From Neoscytalidium dimidiatum (lineage: Eukaryota; Ascomycota; Dothideomycetes; Botryosphaeriales; Botryosphaeriaceae), in contig CM074698.1 in the NCBI GenBank assembly GCA_037367355.1, positions 434,001 through 498,000 on the forward strand: a DNA stretch of 64,000 bases, written 5' to 3'. The position numbers and the translations under genes were made by a program. This document shows, one piece after another, positions 35,407-46,184 of the stretch (within the stretch, counting starts at the first letter, position 1; the number at the start of each line of letters is the position of its first letter). A model generated the notes under the pieces. That model searched no databases, was not told where the DNA came from, and saw nothing but the letters and a program-made list of their open reading frames with translations.

Positions 35407-35718
35407 TGCGGCTCGATCCTGCTGTCGAGCGCGTGGGTCGTGCGGGAGGAGGCGCGCCGGGGGCACAGCTGGGAGGCCGAGCGGTACGAGTTTCTGGCGT
35501 TGTCGGAGGCGAAGAGGTTCACGAGGGAGGAGTGCGGGGCTTGGACGTACTATATGCCCGTGGAGAGGAAGCAGTCGGAATGGAATCTGTTTTTCGTGCT
35601 GTTGGTTGAGAAGAGGAATGGGACTTGGAGTCGGATCGGGCTGGGGAAGGTCTTTGCGACGGCGTTTGAGAACGGATTGGGTGGACCATCGGTATGGAAG
35701 GAGATAGTTCTTGTATGA
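35407..35718 (+). pseudogene. Orphaned C-terminal part of the HET gene
   Basis: In the same frame as the upstream HET gene, 103 open codons run to a TGA at 35716-35718. The text SWEAERYEFLALSEAKRFT, then YYMPVERKQSEWNLFFVLLV and VGLGKVF-like (IGLGKVFATAFE), is the usual end of this HET class. The segment continues the protein past the TGA at 35404 and has no start of its own. Confidence 0.7.
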
Positions 35719-36006
35719 TGAGTTGGTATTGGGAGTGAGGGTGTGGATTGCACCATTTCACAGAATATGTGCAAGTATCTAAGTAAATGGTATTAAGTGG
35801 GATAGAAAACATCTGAGACCTGACTGGGCTAGAGTAACCCTGCGCAACCATGAAAGCAAATGAACATAGCCGTTAAGAATGTGAAAGAGCCGTAAACACC
35901 TCAAACAGTCCCACGATTGCCTACACTTAACCAATTTAGGCCACTATACTGAACACATGGACCTCAATGTATGTCACTACAACTCCATATTCATCAGAAA
36001 CCGTCC

Positions 36007-37317
36007 TTAGAGTCCACGGCGCACCTTCTTGCCGGTGAACAATTGGCGCCAAGCGTCCTCCGCGTTTTCCGCGTGGGTTTCGACCTCGTTGCGAGCGTCA
36101 TCGAAAGCGTTACCAGCATCATCAAACGCGTTGCCGATATCGAAGCGCTTGCTCTTGACCTTCCCGATCGGCGGGCGGCCCTGCGGCTGACCCTGAGCAT
36201 GAGCCTGACGAAGACGCTCAAGAAACTCGCGCTCAACCCTATCCTCTTCAACATCAAGCCGGTCCTCACGGATGTCCTCCTCGCGCTCGCGAGCACTTTC
36301 CTCCGAAGTATCGTCCTCATCGCGCTTGGCCGGGGGACGACCTTGGCCTTGACCCTGCCGACCCTTCCCCAGGCTCTCGAAGAACTCGCGCTCCAAGCGG
36401 TCCTCCTCAGCATCAAGCCGATCCTCGCGAAGATCCTCCTCGCGCTCGCGGGCGACCTCCTCAGGCGTGTCACCCTCATCGCGGCGGACGGGCCGACCGC
36501 CGCGACGACCCTGGCGGAAGAACCTCTCGAGGGCCTCGCGCTCCCGCCGATCGTCCTCGGCATCGAGGCGATCCTCGCGCAGCTCCTCCTCCCTCTCGCG
36601 CGCAACCTCTTCCGGCGACTCGTCCTCGTCGCGCTTAGCGGGGCGACGACCCTGCCTCAGGCGCTCCCAAACCTCCCGCTCGCGCCTGTCCTCCTCGGCG
36701 TCAAGGCGGTCTTCCCGCAGCTCTTCTTCACGCTCCCGCGCGACCTCCTCAGGCGTGTCATCATCATCACCGTCGTCGTCGTCATCGTCGTCGTTGTCGC
36801 GGTCCCGCCGCTTGAGCGAGCTGCGCACCTTGATGCGCTGGGGCCGGGCGTTCTGAGTCTGGCCCTGCCCCAAGCGCTCCAGGAACTCGCGCTCCAGCCG
36901 GTCCTCTTCCGCGTCGAGCCGGTCCTCGCGGATGTCTTCCTCGCGCTCGCGCGCGATCTCCGCGGGCGTGTCGTCGGCATCGTCGTCGTCGTCCAGGCGC
37001 TTCTTGAAGCTGTCGCGGACTCGGATGCGGAACACGTCGTCGTCGTCGAATTGGTCGTCGAACTGGTCATCGACTTCGTTGATGTGGTCGAGGTCGTCGT
37101 CGTCGAAGCGGCCGTTGCGGCCGTGGCCGGGGGCGAAGGAGAGGCCGAAGGGGTTGTTGTTGTTGTTGTTGTTGTTGTTGACGCTGGCGCCGCCGGGGTT
37201 GCCGGCTTGTTGAGGGACGCCTTGGTTGTCGGTGTTGGTGTTAGGGGCAGGTGGGAGAGCTGCGCCGCGGACGAGGGCGGCGGCGAGGAGGAGCTGGGTT
37301 GTTGTGGTGAAGCGCAT
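36007..37317 (-). CDS. Secreted repeat protein with dibasic (Kex2-type) sites
   Basis: A single exon of 436 residues. MRFTTTTQLLLAAALVRGAA is a signal peptide. A Pro/Asn-rich linker (21-60) and an Asp-rich stretch (71-95) follow. Then come five repeats of 50-65 residues (about 108-170, 172-229, 230-279, 280-332, 333-391). Each holds AREREE-[DE]-[LI]-REDRLDAEEDR and a helical end such as REFLERL, and each finishes in KR or RR: 169-171, 228-229, 278-279, 331-332 and 390-391. The tail 392-436 (FDIGNAFDDAGNAFDDARN) differs. This is the architecture of kexin-processed precursors, which yield several similar peptides after cleavage in the Golgi. A structural charged-helix protein is the alternative. 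A TATATAAA box lies at 37511-37504, about 190 bases before the start. Confidence 0.8.
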   Translation of the reverse strand: MRFTTTTQLLLAAALVRGAALPPAPNTNTDNQGVPQQAGNPGGASVNNNNNNNNNPFGLSFAPGHGRNGRFDDDDLDHINEVDDQFDDQFDDDDVFRIRVRDSFKKRLDDDDDADDTPAEIAREREEDIREDRLDAEEDRLEREFLERLGQGQTQNARPQRIKVRSSLKRRDRDNDDDDDDDGDDDDTPEEVAREREEELREDRLDAEEDRREREVWERLRQGRRPAKRDEDESPEEVAREREEELREDRLDAEDDRREREALERFFRQGRRGGRPVRRDEGDTPEEVAREREEDLREDRLDAEEDRLEREFFESLGKGRQGQGQGRPPAKRDEDDTSEESAREREEDIREDRLDVEEDRVEREFLERLRQAHAQGQPQGRPPIGKVKSKRFDIGNAFDDAGNAFDDARNEVETHAENAEDAWRQLFTGKKVRRGL

Positions 37318-37503
37318 TGTGGAAGTGTGGTTTGGTTATTCGTAAGTGGCGCTGAGGAAAGATCTCGAAGAGAAAGAAACAAGAGAGGTAAGACGGCAAT
37401 ACGCTTGGGATGTTTAGGTTTCTATCTGATATACTTGAGATGATGGTTGACGTTATGAATTGACTTAATGTTTAGGAATACTTTGAGACCGCGAAGGAGC
37501 AGA

Positions 37504-37511
37504 TTTATATA
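37504..37511 (-). promoter_or_regulatory. TATA box of the repeat-precursor gene
   Basis: TATATAAA on the minus strand, about 190 bases upstream of the ATG at 37317. Distance and orientation fit a core promoter with a leader of ordinary length. Confidence 0.4.
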
Positions 37512-39244
37512 CCTAGCTTTCTACACCGCTTGATTCTATTCCTGGAATCCACTCATCGCCATACGAAGATCACAGTGTCTCTCCACGTAGACTATGTCTC
37601 CTTGGGAACGATCGGATCGAGGCTGTGAACGGGGGGCCTACGACAACAGCAAGGACGACAACGCCGACATTGACGACGACTGACGCCCAACATCATGTTT
37701 TCGCGCTCGACTCATGAAAAAAATTGCGTATTCACGACCGCTTCGGTGGCTTAGCTATAGGCCGGCCGTTAGAGAAGATGGCCATGTACCTTGCATGAGG
37801 GAAAGGTCCAAGAAACAAAACGACGAGGCACAGGAGAGAAATCATGGCATGTGGGGAGAGGCCAAGCGTGGCTGCGCGGATGATCCGCGACGCCTGATTG
37901 CGGGGAGTAGAAACGGCGCAGGCTATATGATTAAACTTGGCTGTACGCGTCCGCGCCGAGCGGAAAAACAGCTTGGCCGACCAGTCTCTGTGCGCACCGT
38001 TGCGGTAGCCCGATCTTGGGGATGACGCTGCTCGCCCGGGCTCGGCTGTGGCGTGCTGTCTTGGCTTTCTTCGAAGGGCCTCTTCCTTCGCCAGTTCTGA
38101 CTGGGATAATCACCCTGCTGTGAGGCTTCATCAGGTTGAGTAGAGTTATGATGGACTTGGCTTATAGCGAACAGCGAATGGGCAACCATATTGTTCTACC
38201 CTAGTCCGCATGCGGTAATTAAAACGTCGCATTAGTCTGTACATAGGTTAGCGGCTGTAGGTACGCATTTAAATTTAGCTCAGGCGGAGCCGAAGCCTAT
38301 TGCGATATGCAGCGCCATGTTTGCATGAACTTCCAGAAACTGACTTCAACAAATGACATGGAACAGCACGTGAGTCTTGTCTTGTTTTGCGTGAGCCCGT
38401 CCCGCCCAGTAGAGACATCGAGAATGTTACTGCTCCATGCCACGGTGAAAAGATGGTCTTCAACCTTTGTTGATCAGTGCCGTACTCACACATCGCCCCG
38501 CTGTTTTTCGTATAGAAAGGGCCGGAAGGCATTTAGAGAAGGCTTCATATCTTACTCCGCCTTATTCCACCGCACTCTACCTGCACAGTGGGCTTGGTGA
38601 GGGATATAAAATGGTGATATTCATTTATATTACGTAAATACAAATGTTCCATCGGCTGAGAACGGGGCCTGAAACCCACTGAAGCTCACAATATGTAGGT
38701 GAAAGTTTACAAACAGGGACGGAGAGTGACACAAAAGAAAAAACAATGCCATTGCTCCGGGAAAGAAGCGATGATTCTTGAACGTTGAGGAAGCATGGTC
38801 GTGACCAGCATGGTTGAAGGGTGGGGAAATAGGAATAGGCTTGATCGAAAAACTGTCCGCTTACCTTGGAAACATGTGACAATACGAGAATCACTTCATC
38901 CTGATTACCTTAGGCATTAAAAACATCAAGGAGTAAAGCCTGCCTAGATGGTGTAAGGAGTGTGGGAATTCTGCCTTTTTCTAAGCAGAGGAACTGACCC
39001 TACTGTTAGATTTAGCATATGCACTACTCCCATCGCAGAAAGGCATAGTCTCACCAGTTGCTCCTTAAAGGGAGAAAAAGAATTCAGAGCCGATCCTGTT
39101 CGACCGCAAGTCGCCATCTATCACGTCCAGTCCGCACCGGCTACCAGAATATTACTACATTCTCTATTCTCATTACGCTCACAAGAGTCCGTCTATTCCG
39201 TCTACAATCCTTTCAACCCAATATATGCAAACAAACACCGAATC
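37512..39244. other. Gene-poor stretch
   Basis: About 1.7 kb. Frames at 37714-38025 and 38307-38600 have no recognisable features and no introns that would join them. I see no gene or repeat. Confidence 0.45.
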
Positions 39245-40752
39245 TTACAACCGCGCCTTCGGGAGAGCGCGAGACTTGGGCGACCATTTCGCGTAAGGGT
39301 GATCGACGGTCGAGGGTATCAAATGGTCCACATCCAGCGTATTCACCAAGCCCGGATGTACCTGGCTCAGATCCGTAATACCGAGCAACTTCATCGACGT
39401 CTCGAGTTCATCGCGCATGACTTGAAATCGACCGTCAGCAAAGATACACATCAGCAGGAGCAGAGGAGAACGACTTACTGTCAATGAAATGCTCCACGCC
39501 CTCCCTCCCGTAATTCAGCGCATACAGAAAGTGCCTCCCCATCCCGACCGCCGTCGCGCCCAGGCACAAGCACTTCAAGATATCCGTGCCGCGCCTAACG
39601 CCGCCATCCACGTACACCTCCAACTTCTCGAACACCTCGGGCGCACACTTCTGCAGCTCGAGCAAGATCAGCACCGCGGGGGGACTAGTATCCAGACTCC
39701 TGCCGCCATGGTTACTCAAGACGATGCCCTGGACGCCCGCCTCAGCGGCGAGGCGCGCATCGGCCGCGCCCTGGACGCCCTTCAGCACGATGGGCAGATC
39801 GGTGACGCGGCGCAGCCAGCGCAGGTCGTCCCACGTGAGGCTGGCGTCGATGTAGGAGCCCATGATGCGGCCGAGGCCGCCGCCCTTCTTGTCGTTGCGG
39901 GCCTTGGCGCCGGTCATCGGCGCCGAGAGGCTCTCGTCCGCGGCGACGCGCTCGTCGGCCTCGCGCTTGCCCGGGACGGGCGCGTCGACGGTGACGAAGA
40001 TGGCCTTGATCCCGCGCGGCAGCGACGCCAGCAGCCGCTCCGACGCCGCGCGGTCCTTGTTGACGTACAGCTGGAAGAAGAACGGGTGGTCGGGCGGCGC
40101 GTGCGGCAGGATCTGGTCGACCGGGTACGAGGCGTTCGTCGAGATCTGTGGGAGGACGAAAGAAAAAAAGGACGAATTCCGTTAGCCCGCCATGTTCCCG
40201 CCTTCGCTGTGCAGATTTTCCCCCGAGGAAAACGTCCTCCGCTGTGTGGACAGCCTAAAAAAAAAGAGAAAAAAAAAAAAAACTCACCGTTTGCGCCACC
40301 CCCCTGCTCCCGCACGCCGCCGCCATGGCCTTCTCGCCCTCCGGATGCACCAGCCGCGCCATCGCGGCCGGGCTCACGAACAGCGGCACCTGCACGTCGC
40401 AGCCCAGGATGCGGGAGCGCGTGCTCACGGCGGCCACGTCGCGCAGCACGCGCGGCCGCCACCAGATGCGGTCGAAGCTGCTCTTGTTCGCGTCGCGCGT
40501 GATCTCGTCCGTGGCCGCGCTCGAGTAGAACGCCCACGTCTTCTGCGCCAGCGTGCGCGACGCCACCGCCTCGAAGTCGTACGCGTTCAGCAGCGTCTCC
40601 AGCGGAGGTTTGGCGTGCGCCTGCAGCTGCGGCGTCGCCGTCGGCGGCGGCTTCACGAAGCCTTGCTTGGCGTCCGGCGGGTGCGAGGGCTTGGTGGTGA
40701 GCTGCGCCTCCAGGTCTTCTATCCGGTAGGGTAGTTGCTTAGGATCTGCCAT
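39245..40752 (-). CDS. FMN-dependent 2-hydroxyacid oxidase/dehydrogenase (L-lactate/glycolate oxidase family)
   Basis: Exons 40752-40288, 40145-39479 and 39420-39245 give 435 residues. The first intron (142 bases) is unusually rich in T runs. The TIM-barrel family is clear from RPRVLRDVAAVSTRS, LFVSPAAMARLVHPEGE, LPIVLKGVQGAADARLAAEAG, the active-site SNHGGRSLDTSP with the catalytic His, and EVYVDGGVRRGTDILKCLCLGA. It oxidises L-2-hydroxy acids to 2-oxo acids with FMN. There is no cytochrome b5 domain, so it is not flavocytochrome b2 proper. The C-terminus ends KARL, a possible PTS1, so a peroxisomal oxidase is plausible. The start MADPKQLPYRIEDLE was chosen over an upstream Met at 40869, which has no conserved text behind it. 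Confidence 0.92.
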
Positions 40753-41498
40753 GGTGGGGGGTATATATGCGAGGCGAGAAATACTCGAACACAGAAGGGG
40801 AGGAATGAAGGATGCGCGTTGAGGGACACAATTGGGAATATCTGCTAAGGTATACTGGGGATGGGACAATTAAGAAGCAGCCACATCAAAGCTCCAGACA
40901 GCTCCAATGGACGGAAAATTGATTCCGTCATGACAGCAACACCACAAGGCCCAAGCCACGAAGGCGTATCGTCGAATGCCGCACCGGGGAAGCTGGTGGA
41001 TCGCGGGGTGGTGGTGGCGGGAAGGCGGGTGACGTCGGCGCGTCTCCCCGCAAATCGAGCCAGAGCAGTTGCCGCTCGCCGACGCGTTTCGGCTGCATCG
41101 GTGAGAAGACCGGCCGACCTTTCCGATGTCGGCTATCGGGATACAATTCCCAACGTGGTTTTGGACGCTCGGACACTCCTGCCCTGTATCGTGAGCTCTC
41201 CATGTCGACTCATAAATTCTGGAGACCCCAGAACTCTCAGTAATAAGACTGGGCTGGATCGCCATGGCATCTCTCAGATTTCTTCCACGAACCAGAGGCT
41301 GCAAAATCTGTCTGAGCGTCGGAATGGTATCTTCAAATCCTCTACTGCTTTTTACACAAGCCGAAGCTTGCTATTACCTTGTTGAACTTTTGGCCCTCCC
41401 TAAACCACCGTAATCGCGAGATCATGAGCATGTTGAAGCCTTCGTCACTCTTCTGGCCTGGCCATTCCTTTCCTTATCTCCATCCAGCGCTCAGCACC
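40753..41498. other. Intergenic between FMN oxidase and ECT1
   Basis: About 745 bases holding the promoter of the FMN oxidase and the downstream region of ECT1. No gene seen. Confidence 0.45.
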
Positions 41499-43101
41499 CT
41501 ACGACCGTCTCTCCCTCTCAGCTTCACGTTCCGCCTCTTTAGCTTTGGCTTCCCTTTCCATCTCTTCCCTACGCTTGATTGCTTCCTCACCCGCTCCCTT
41601 GACGCCTTTCTTGCGTTGTCGCTCTTCATACAGCGCACGACTGGCCATGATACGTTGAACAATTTCACCAGCGTTGACGTGCTGGAAGTCGTGTGCAGGA
41701 ACCTCGCGGAAGATGCCCAGAGTCTTCGCATCCTGGTAGGGATCTTCCACAGACGGCATGAAAGATGTAGGTCCATGATAGACTACGTCGGGTGTCCCAT
41801 ACGGCAGCGAGTTCAAGAACGCAGGGGTGGGGGTGAAAGGGGCAGAGAAGACCACAGCTTGGATGTACTGTGAGTTTGCGGTTAGCAGATCAATGGACAT
41901 TTGTTGACGTTTACTGCATACCTTGCACTGCAGAACGCACAGCCCACGCTCAAAGATGTTCATGATCGGATAGTTGATCCCCTTCCAGTGGTTGATCACT
42001 TCATCATCGTGGACGCCGGCAACCACGTAGTAGGGACTGTAATCCGAACCGGTCTCAGCGATGCGCTGCTGAACAGCCTCAGGAGAGTACCATCCACGCT
42101 TCTTGCCCTCTTCTTCCTCAAGGATAGAGACCTGTCGCAGAAATTCAATGTGGCCGGAGGAAAACAGGTCGAAGCCACCGTCGACGTAGACAATACGCTG
42201 ACCTTTCCGAGGAGCATTGCCCGCCACCATCCTAGTGCACTTGCCTGTCCCACTGGCTGCACTCGGTTCTGCGGCTGCATTCTGTTGACCGTGCCAGACC
42301 CATACTTCGCTGCCGGGGGCCAGACCTGATTCATCCGTTGCGTAGGCCCTGATCCTCTCGCGCATTTCCTCTCCTGTGCGCTTCTTCTCCTCATCACTGC
42401 CACTACCCTCTTCGCCATCCAGAACTTTCTCCAAACTCTTGATGAAGTGTCCCTTCGTGCATAGGAGCATGCGCCCTACCAAATCGGTAGTGGAGATGCC
42501 TGGCGTGCGCTTCACGATCTTGAAGCGACCAGCAGCCTTCACGAAGCGGTAGCAATCCTCGCCCGATGCATCCGATGTGATATCGTCGCCGTGCACGACG
42601 TATTTGCAGCCGTAGTGCGAGATCCAGGGCAGCGAGGTCACGTAGGGTGCGTGCGGAATGGACTTGGTGGCCCAGCGACAGGCATCGACAGCAGCAATGC
42701 TGGGCTCGGGATCAGCGAAGGGCGTTCGCGGGGCAGAGATGGGACTGACCGTTCGGCCAACGTCATGACCGTGGGACCCTTGTTCTCGAGGATGGCTTCG
42801 TCCGAGTGTACGCCGACGAGCAGCTCTTTGCCCAGCTGGCGGGCCTGCAGCATGGCGCCGGCATGGCCTAGAGCAGTGGAGTGTTACTCAGGGGTGCGCG
42901 CAGAGGGTGCGATGCGATGGGAATGCGCACCGTGATGGCTGAAGTCGAAGCAGCCGTCAATCCAGATGCGGTCCTCGGCGATGGGGACGTCCTCCTGCGG
43001 GTCGACGGGCCATTGGCCGGGCTGGGGCACGTATTCGGCCTGAGGCAGCGTTCAGTCAGCGCGGGGGAGCCAGGGCCAAGGGCAGCGTGGCGTACGGTCA
43101 T
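41499..43101 (-). CDS. ECT1: Ethanolamine-phosphate cytidylyltransferase
   Basis: Exons 43101-43096, 43039-42931, 42867-42750, 42699-41922 and 41867-41499 give 459 residues. It transfers CMP from CTP to phosphoethanolamine in the CDP-ethanolamine branch of phosphatidylethanolamine synthesis. Two nucleotidyltransferase halves are visible: IWIDGCFDFSHHGHAGAML (the HxGH site) with YVVHGDDI later, and YVDGGFDLFSSGHIEFL in the second half, where the first His of HxGH is replaced by Ser. The first coding exon is only ATGACC. The last intron (41921-41868) is 54 bases, in frame and free of stops, but has GTATGC..CTAAC..CAG and is almost certainly spliced. The C-terminal 50 residues are Glu/Arg-rich. 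Confidence 0.92.
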
Positions 43102-43617
43102 GACGGAGTGCGCGACGACGGGCGCGAGCTTAGGGGAGAGCGACGGGGCGGTTTGGGAGCTTGGTTGACGGGGCTCATGGCGGCGAGAGGGGCCTGAGGG
43201 GCAGCGCGGGGTGTCGCGGCGGCGCTCAGGGACCAGGTTTCAGCTTGTCAGGCCAGGCACAGGCTCGCAACGCGCGCGCGCGCCATCGCTCCACGCACGC
43301 CCGCCCGAGTCGGCGGCCCACCATGCACATGACTCGGCGGGCACTGGCCTCCGTCTTGCACGTCCGCCGCCCTCAATGCCTCGACGATCATGTCGCGCGC
43401 TCTCAGCAGCGCAATTTCGTGCGCGTCTTTCATCAGCGGGTGCGCGCGCTGCCAGACATAGACATGTCCCACTGCGACTCCGACTCCGCTTGCCAGCCCC
43501 GGACGCCGCGCCTGTAGCCCAGCCAGACGAATCGCGGCTCGCAGCTGAGAAGCGCGCCTAAGCCAATCGTGAGGCGCCGACAGTCACCACAGCCTCTCCC
43601 GTCCCCGGTGGCCCCTG
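43102..43617. other. Divergent promoter region, ECT1 / conserved fungal gene
   Basis: About 515 bases, GC-rich, between two outward starts. An alternative upstream ATG for the ECT1 transcript (near 43174) leads to a short frame that ends at the real start (...CCGTCATGA). No other feature seen. Confidence 0.35.
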
Positions 43618-45129
43618 ATGGTGTCCTCCTCGACCGCGCCCTCCTCGACCTCGGGCGTGTCCTCGCACTCGTTCCTGCCGCGAAAGCCCTCCCTCTTCCG
43701 CCGGGACCGCTCGCGCAACAAGGACGCCGCCGACCTGCCTCCCCGCAGCAGCACGCCCCAGCCCGCCAGATCGGTGACGCCCGTCCCGCCTATCGACGAG
43801 TCAGAGCCCGTTTCGACCAGCTCGCCGTCGCATCGTAAAACCCATTCCTCGCGGCACAGCTTCGCCTCCTCCGTCGCAGACTTCGGCTCCAGCCTGCGCA
43901 GGTCCGCCTCCCTGCGCTCTTCGTCCTCCAATTCCGCCAAGGAGCAGCCGCTGTCGTCTTCCCTGGCCCAGGCCACCATCTCCCCCGACAAGCCCACCTT
44001 TGCTGCCAATGCCTCGTCCAAGCACACCCTCTCCATCGCCACCTTCACGCGCGGTCGCCAGAAATCCCACGACGCCAGTGCAGCAGCAGCCAAGCTGCCC
44101 GACGACTCCAAGCTCTCCGCAGGAATGGCGTCCAACAGCGCAGCCGCCGTGCATCCTCTCTGGGCCTCGCGCCCGTCTGGCACCGCGCATTCGAACCTGA
44201 ACTTTGGCCAGAACAGCACTCCGCTGGGTGCTCCCGCCAACATCCCGCCCGTCCCGTCCGCTGCTGGCGGACACAACCCGAATGCCGTCTTCCAGCACAT
44301 CCACGACATGTCGTCAAAGCGCATATCCACCTTGGACTACCTCCGCAAGGCGTAAGTCGCGCCGCCAATCGACGGTATGGCCTCACTGACAATCGCTCGC
44401 AGGCACGACGGCAGGGTATACTGGTTCAACACGCTTCTTTTCAGCAAATCCGACCTCAACAAGCTCCCATACTTCTCACCACGGAACCTCTCCAAACGCG
44501 CGACCAACTATCTGCTGCTCGGCTTCTCGCTCCCAACCATCCTCGACCTCAATTCCAACAGCGCCGCCGACTACCTCCGCGCCCTCAACGCCCTGCTCAT
44601 CGAGTTCGAGACGTACCAATCGATCCACCCGCCCGACGGCAGCGTGCCCAGCAGTCTGAGCCGCGGCCGCGTGGCCGGCATGTTCAAGCGGGCCACGCAC
44701 GCCGCGTCCGGGGCGGCCAAGGGGCGGCGGCAGAGTTCCGCGACCGAGATCGGCCTGATGGAATTCAGCGACGCGGGGTCGACGACAGCATCCATGATGG
44801 TGCCGAGCGGCGATCACAACGACCACCTGCTGCCCGGCGAGGAGTACACGCACCTGATGACGCCGCACCTGCCCTTCGAGCCCGACTTCTTCGAGACCTT
44901 CTCGACGCTGTGCGACGTGCTGATCGACTGCTACACCAAGGTCATGAGCCTGGTCAACGGGCCCGAGGCGTGCGGCCCCGGCGTCGGCGAGCTCTTCCAG
45001 AAGGCCGACGCGCGCGTGCGCAAGATCATCGTCGCCGGCGTCGTGCGCGAATTCGAAGACGCCAGCCGTTCCGGCGTGAAACAGGAGGTCGCCGGTGTTG
45101 GGAAGGTGGTCCTGGGTGGGCTGATGTAG
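43618..45129 (+). CDS. Conserved fungal protein of unknown function (Ser-rich N-terminus)
   Basis: Exons 43618-44351 and 44403-45129 with a 51-base intron (GTAAGT..CAG) give 486 residues. The first 230 residues are Ser-, Pro- and Ala-rich with many basic phosphosite-like stretches (RKPSLFRRDRSRNK, SLRRSASLRSSSS). The second half is globular and hydrophobic: FQHIHDMSSKRISTLDYLRKA, then HDGRVYWFNTLLFSKSDL, NYLLLGFSLPTILDLN and FFETFSTLCDVLIDCYTKV, ending in GLM. I recognise the style of a protein widely kept in filamentous ascomycetes but cannot give it a function. No signal peptide or clear membrane helix. It is divergent from ECT1. Confidence 0.85.
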
Positions 45130-46184
45130 GTGGGGGATCGGCGCATATACCCCGGCCTATTAACAGGGTCCTCATATTTCTATCTTGCAAAGAGTAGGGA
45201 GGGGGCGTTTTATTTCTGAGTAGGAGAGGTAAGCTGTGGGCTTTAGGGATCTCTTTTTTGGGCCGGCATTAGCAGGGTACGACTGCATGACCATGGCATT
45301 GCATTGGGCACATCTAACGCGAATTTCCTTTATTTCCCTTTCCCCCTCTTCCCTCCCCCCCCCCTTTTTTATTATATTGGACAGAGGAGGAACAACGGAC
45401 AGCACTTGATACCTTCCAATCGTGAACCTTTTCTCGAGCGGATATCTGGGGGAGGTAGGGTTGGTTCAGTCTTTTTTTTTTGCGATTTGTTTATCTGCAT
45501 CATATACCACACTCAGCTTTTCTTTTTTGTTGATCTTTAGTGGCATTGGGCGGTCGTTGAAGTGCAATTAGTGCGCGAAAGTTTTAATAGGACAGAGTTT
45601 GGTGGCGGATCGGTGGTAGGTGGTGAGTTTGTGGAAGCTTAAAGCGGGGAAGTTCGGAGTTAACTGGGCATGGGAGCGGACAAGGCGGCGACAAGCAATG
45701 CGAGCGTGTCTAATAGTAATCACATGAAATCAAACGAACGGTTGCAATTATTGGGTCTGAAGCTTGAAGGATCGTTCCTGAGTATCAGGCTTACCAGCAA
45801 TTCTCCAAGCTCTTTAGGCGGATGAAGGCCGAAAAGCGAGACGTGATATCTGCGAAGGATCCCGGGATCTGTGCGCCGGCCGGCCGCTGCCATGGCATGC
45901 AATGCACGGTGGGCCGATCCGACCGGCGGGCTTGGGTTAGTTAGGCGGTCAGGCAGAACAAACCCCCGGCCGAAGCTGGCGTATGGTGACGACATGAGCT
46001 TAACGACCTATCCCCGGTCAAGCAGCGACAAAGTGCTCGATGCACCCTGCGTGAGAGCTAAATAAGCTGTCATCATCCCCGTCACGTTCCGGTTAGACTT
46101 GTTGTCAAATTTCCCCGCTTCTGCTCCTGCTTCTCTCCTTCAACGGTGCCATTCGCGTCCCTCACACCACGAAGGGGCAATACC
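45130..46184. other. Intergenic with pyrimidine-rich tracts
   Basis: About 1.05 kb. C- and T-runs at 45342-45371 and 45472-45481 belong to the 3' flank of the previous gene. The rest is the promoter side of the reductase gene. No gene seen. Confidence 0.45.

Noticed and set aside
35971..37443. 490-codon plus-strand frame with LALARDLLRRV-like repeats
   Set aside because: Antisense to the Kex2-type repeat precursor. Its repeat period mirrors that gene, and the minus-strand frame has a signal peptide, ordered dibasic sites and a TATA box.
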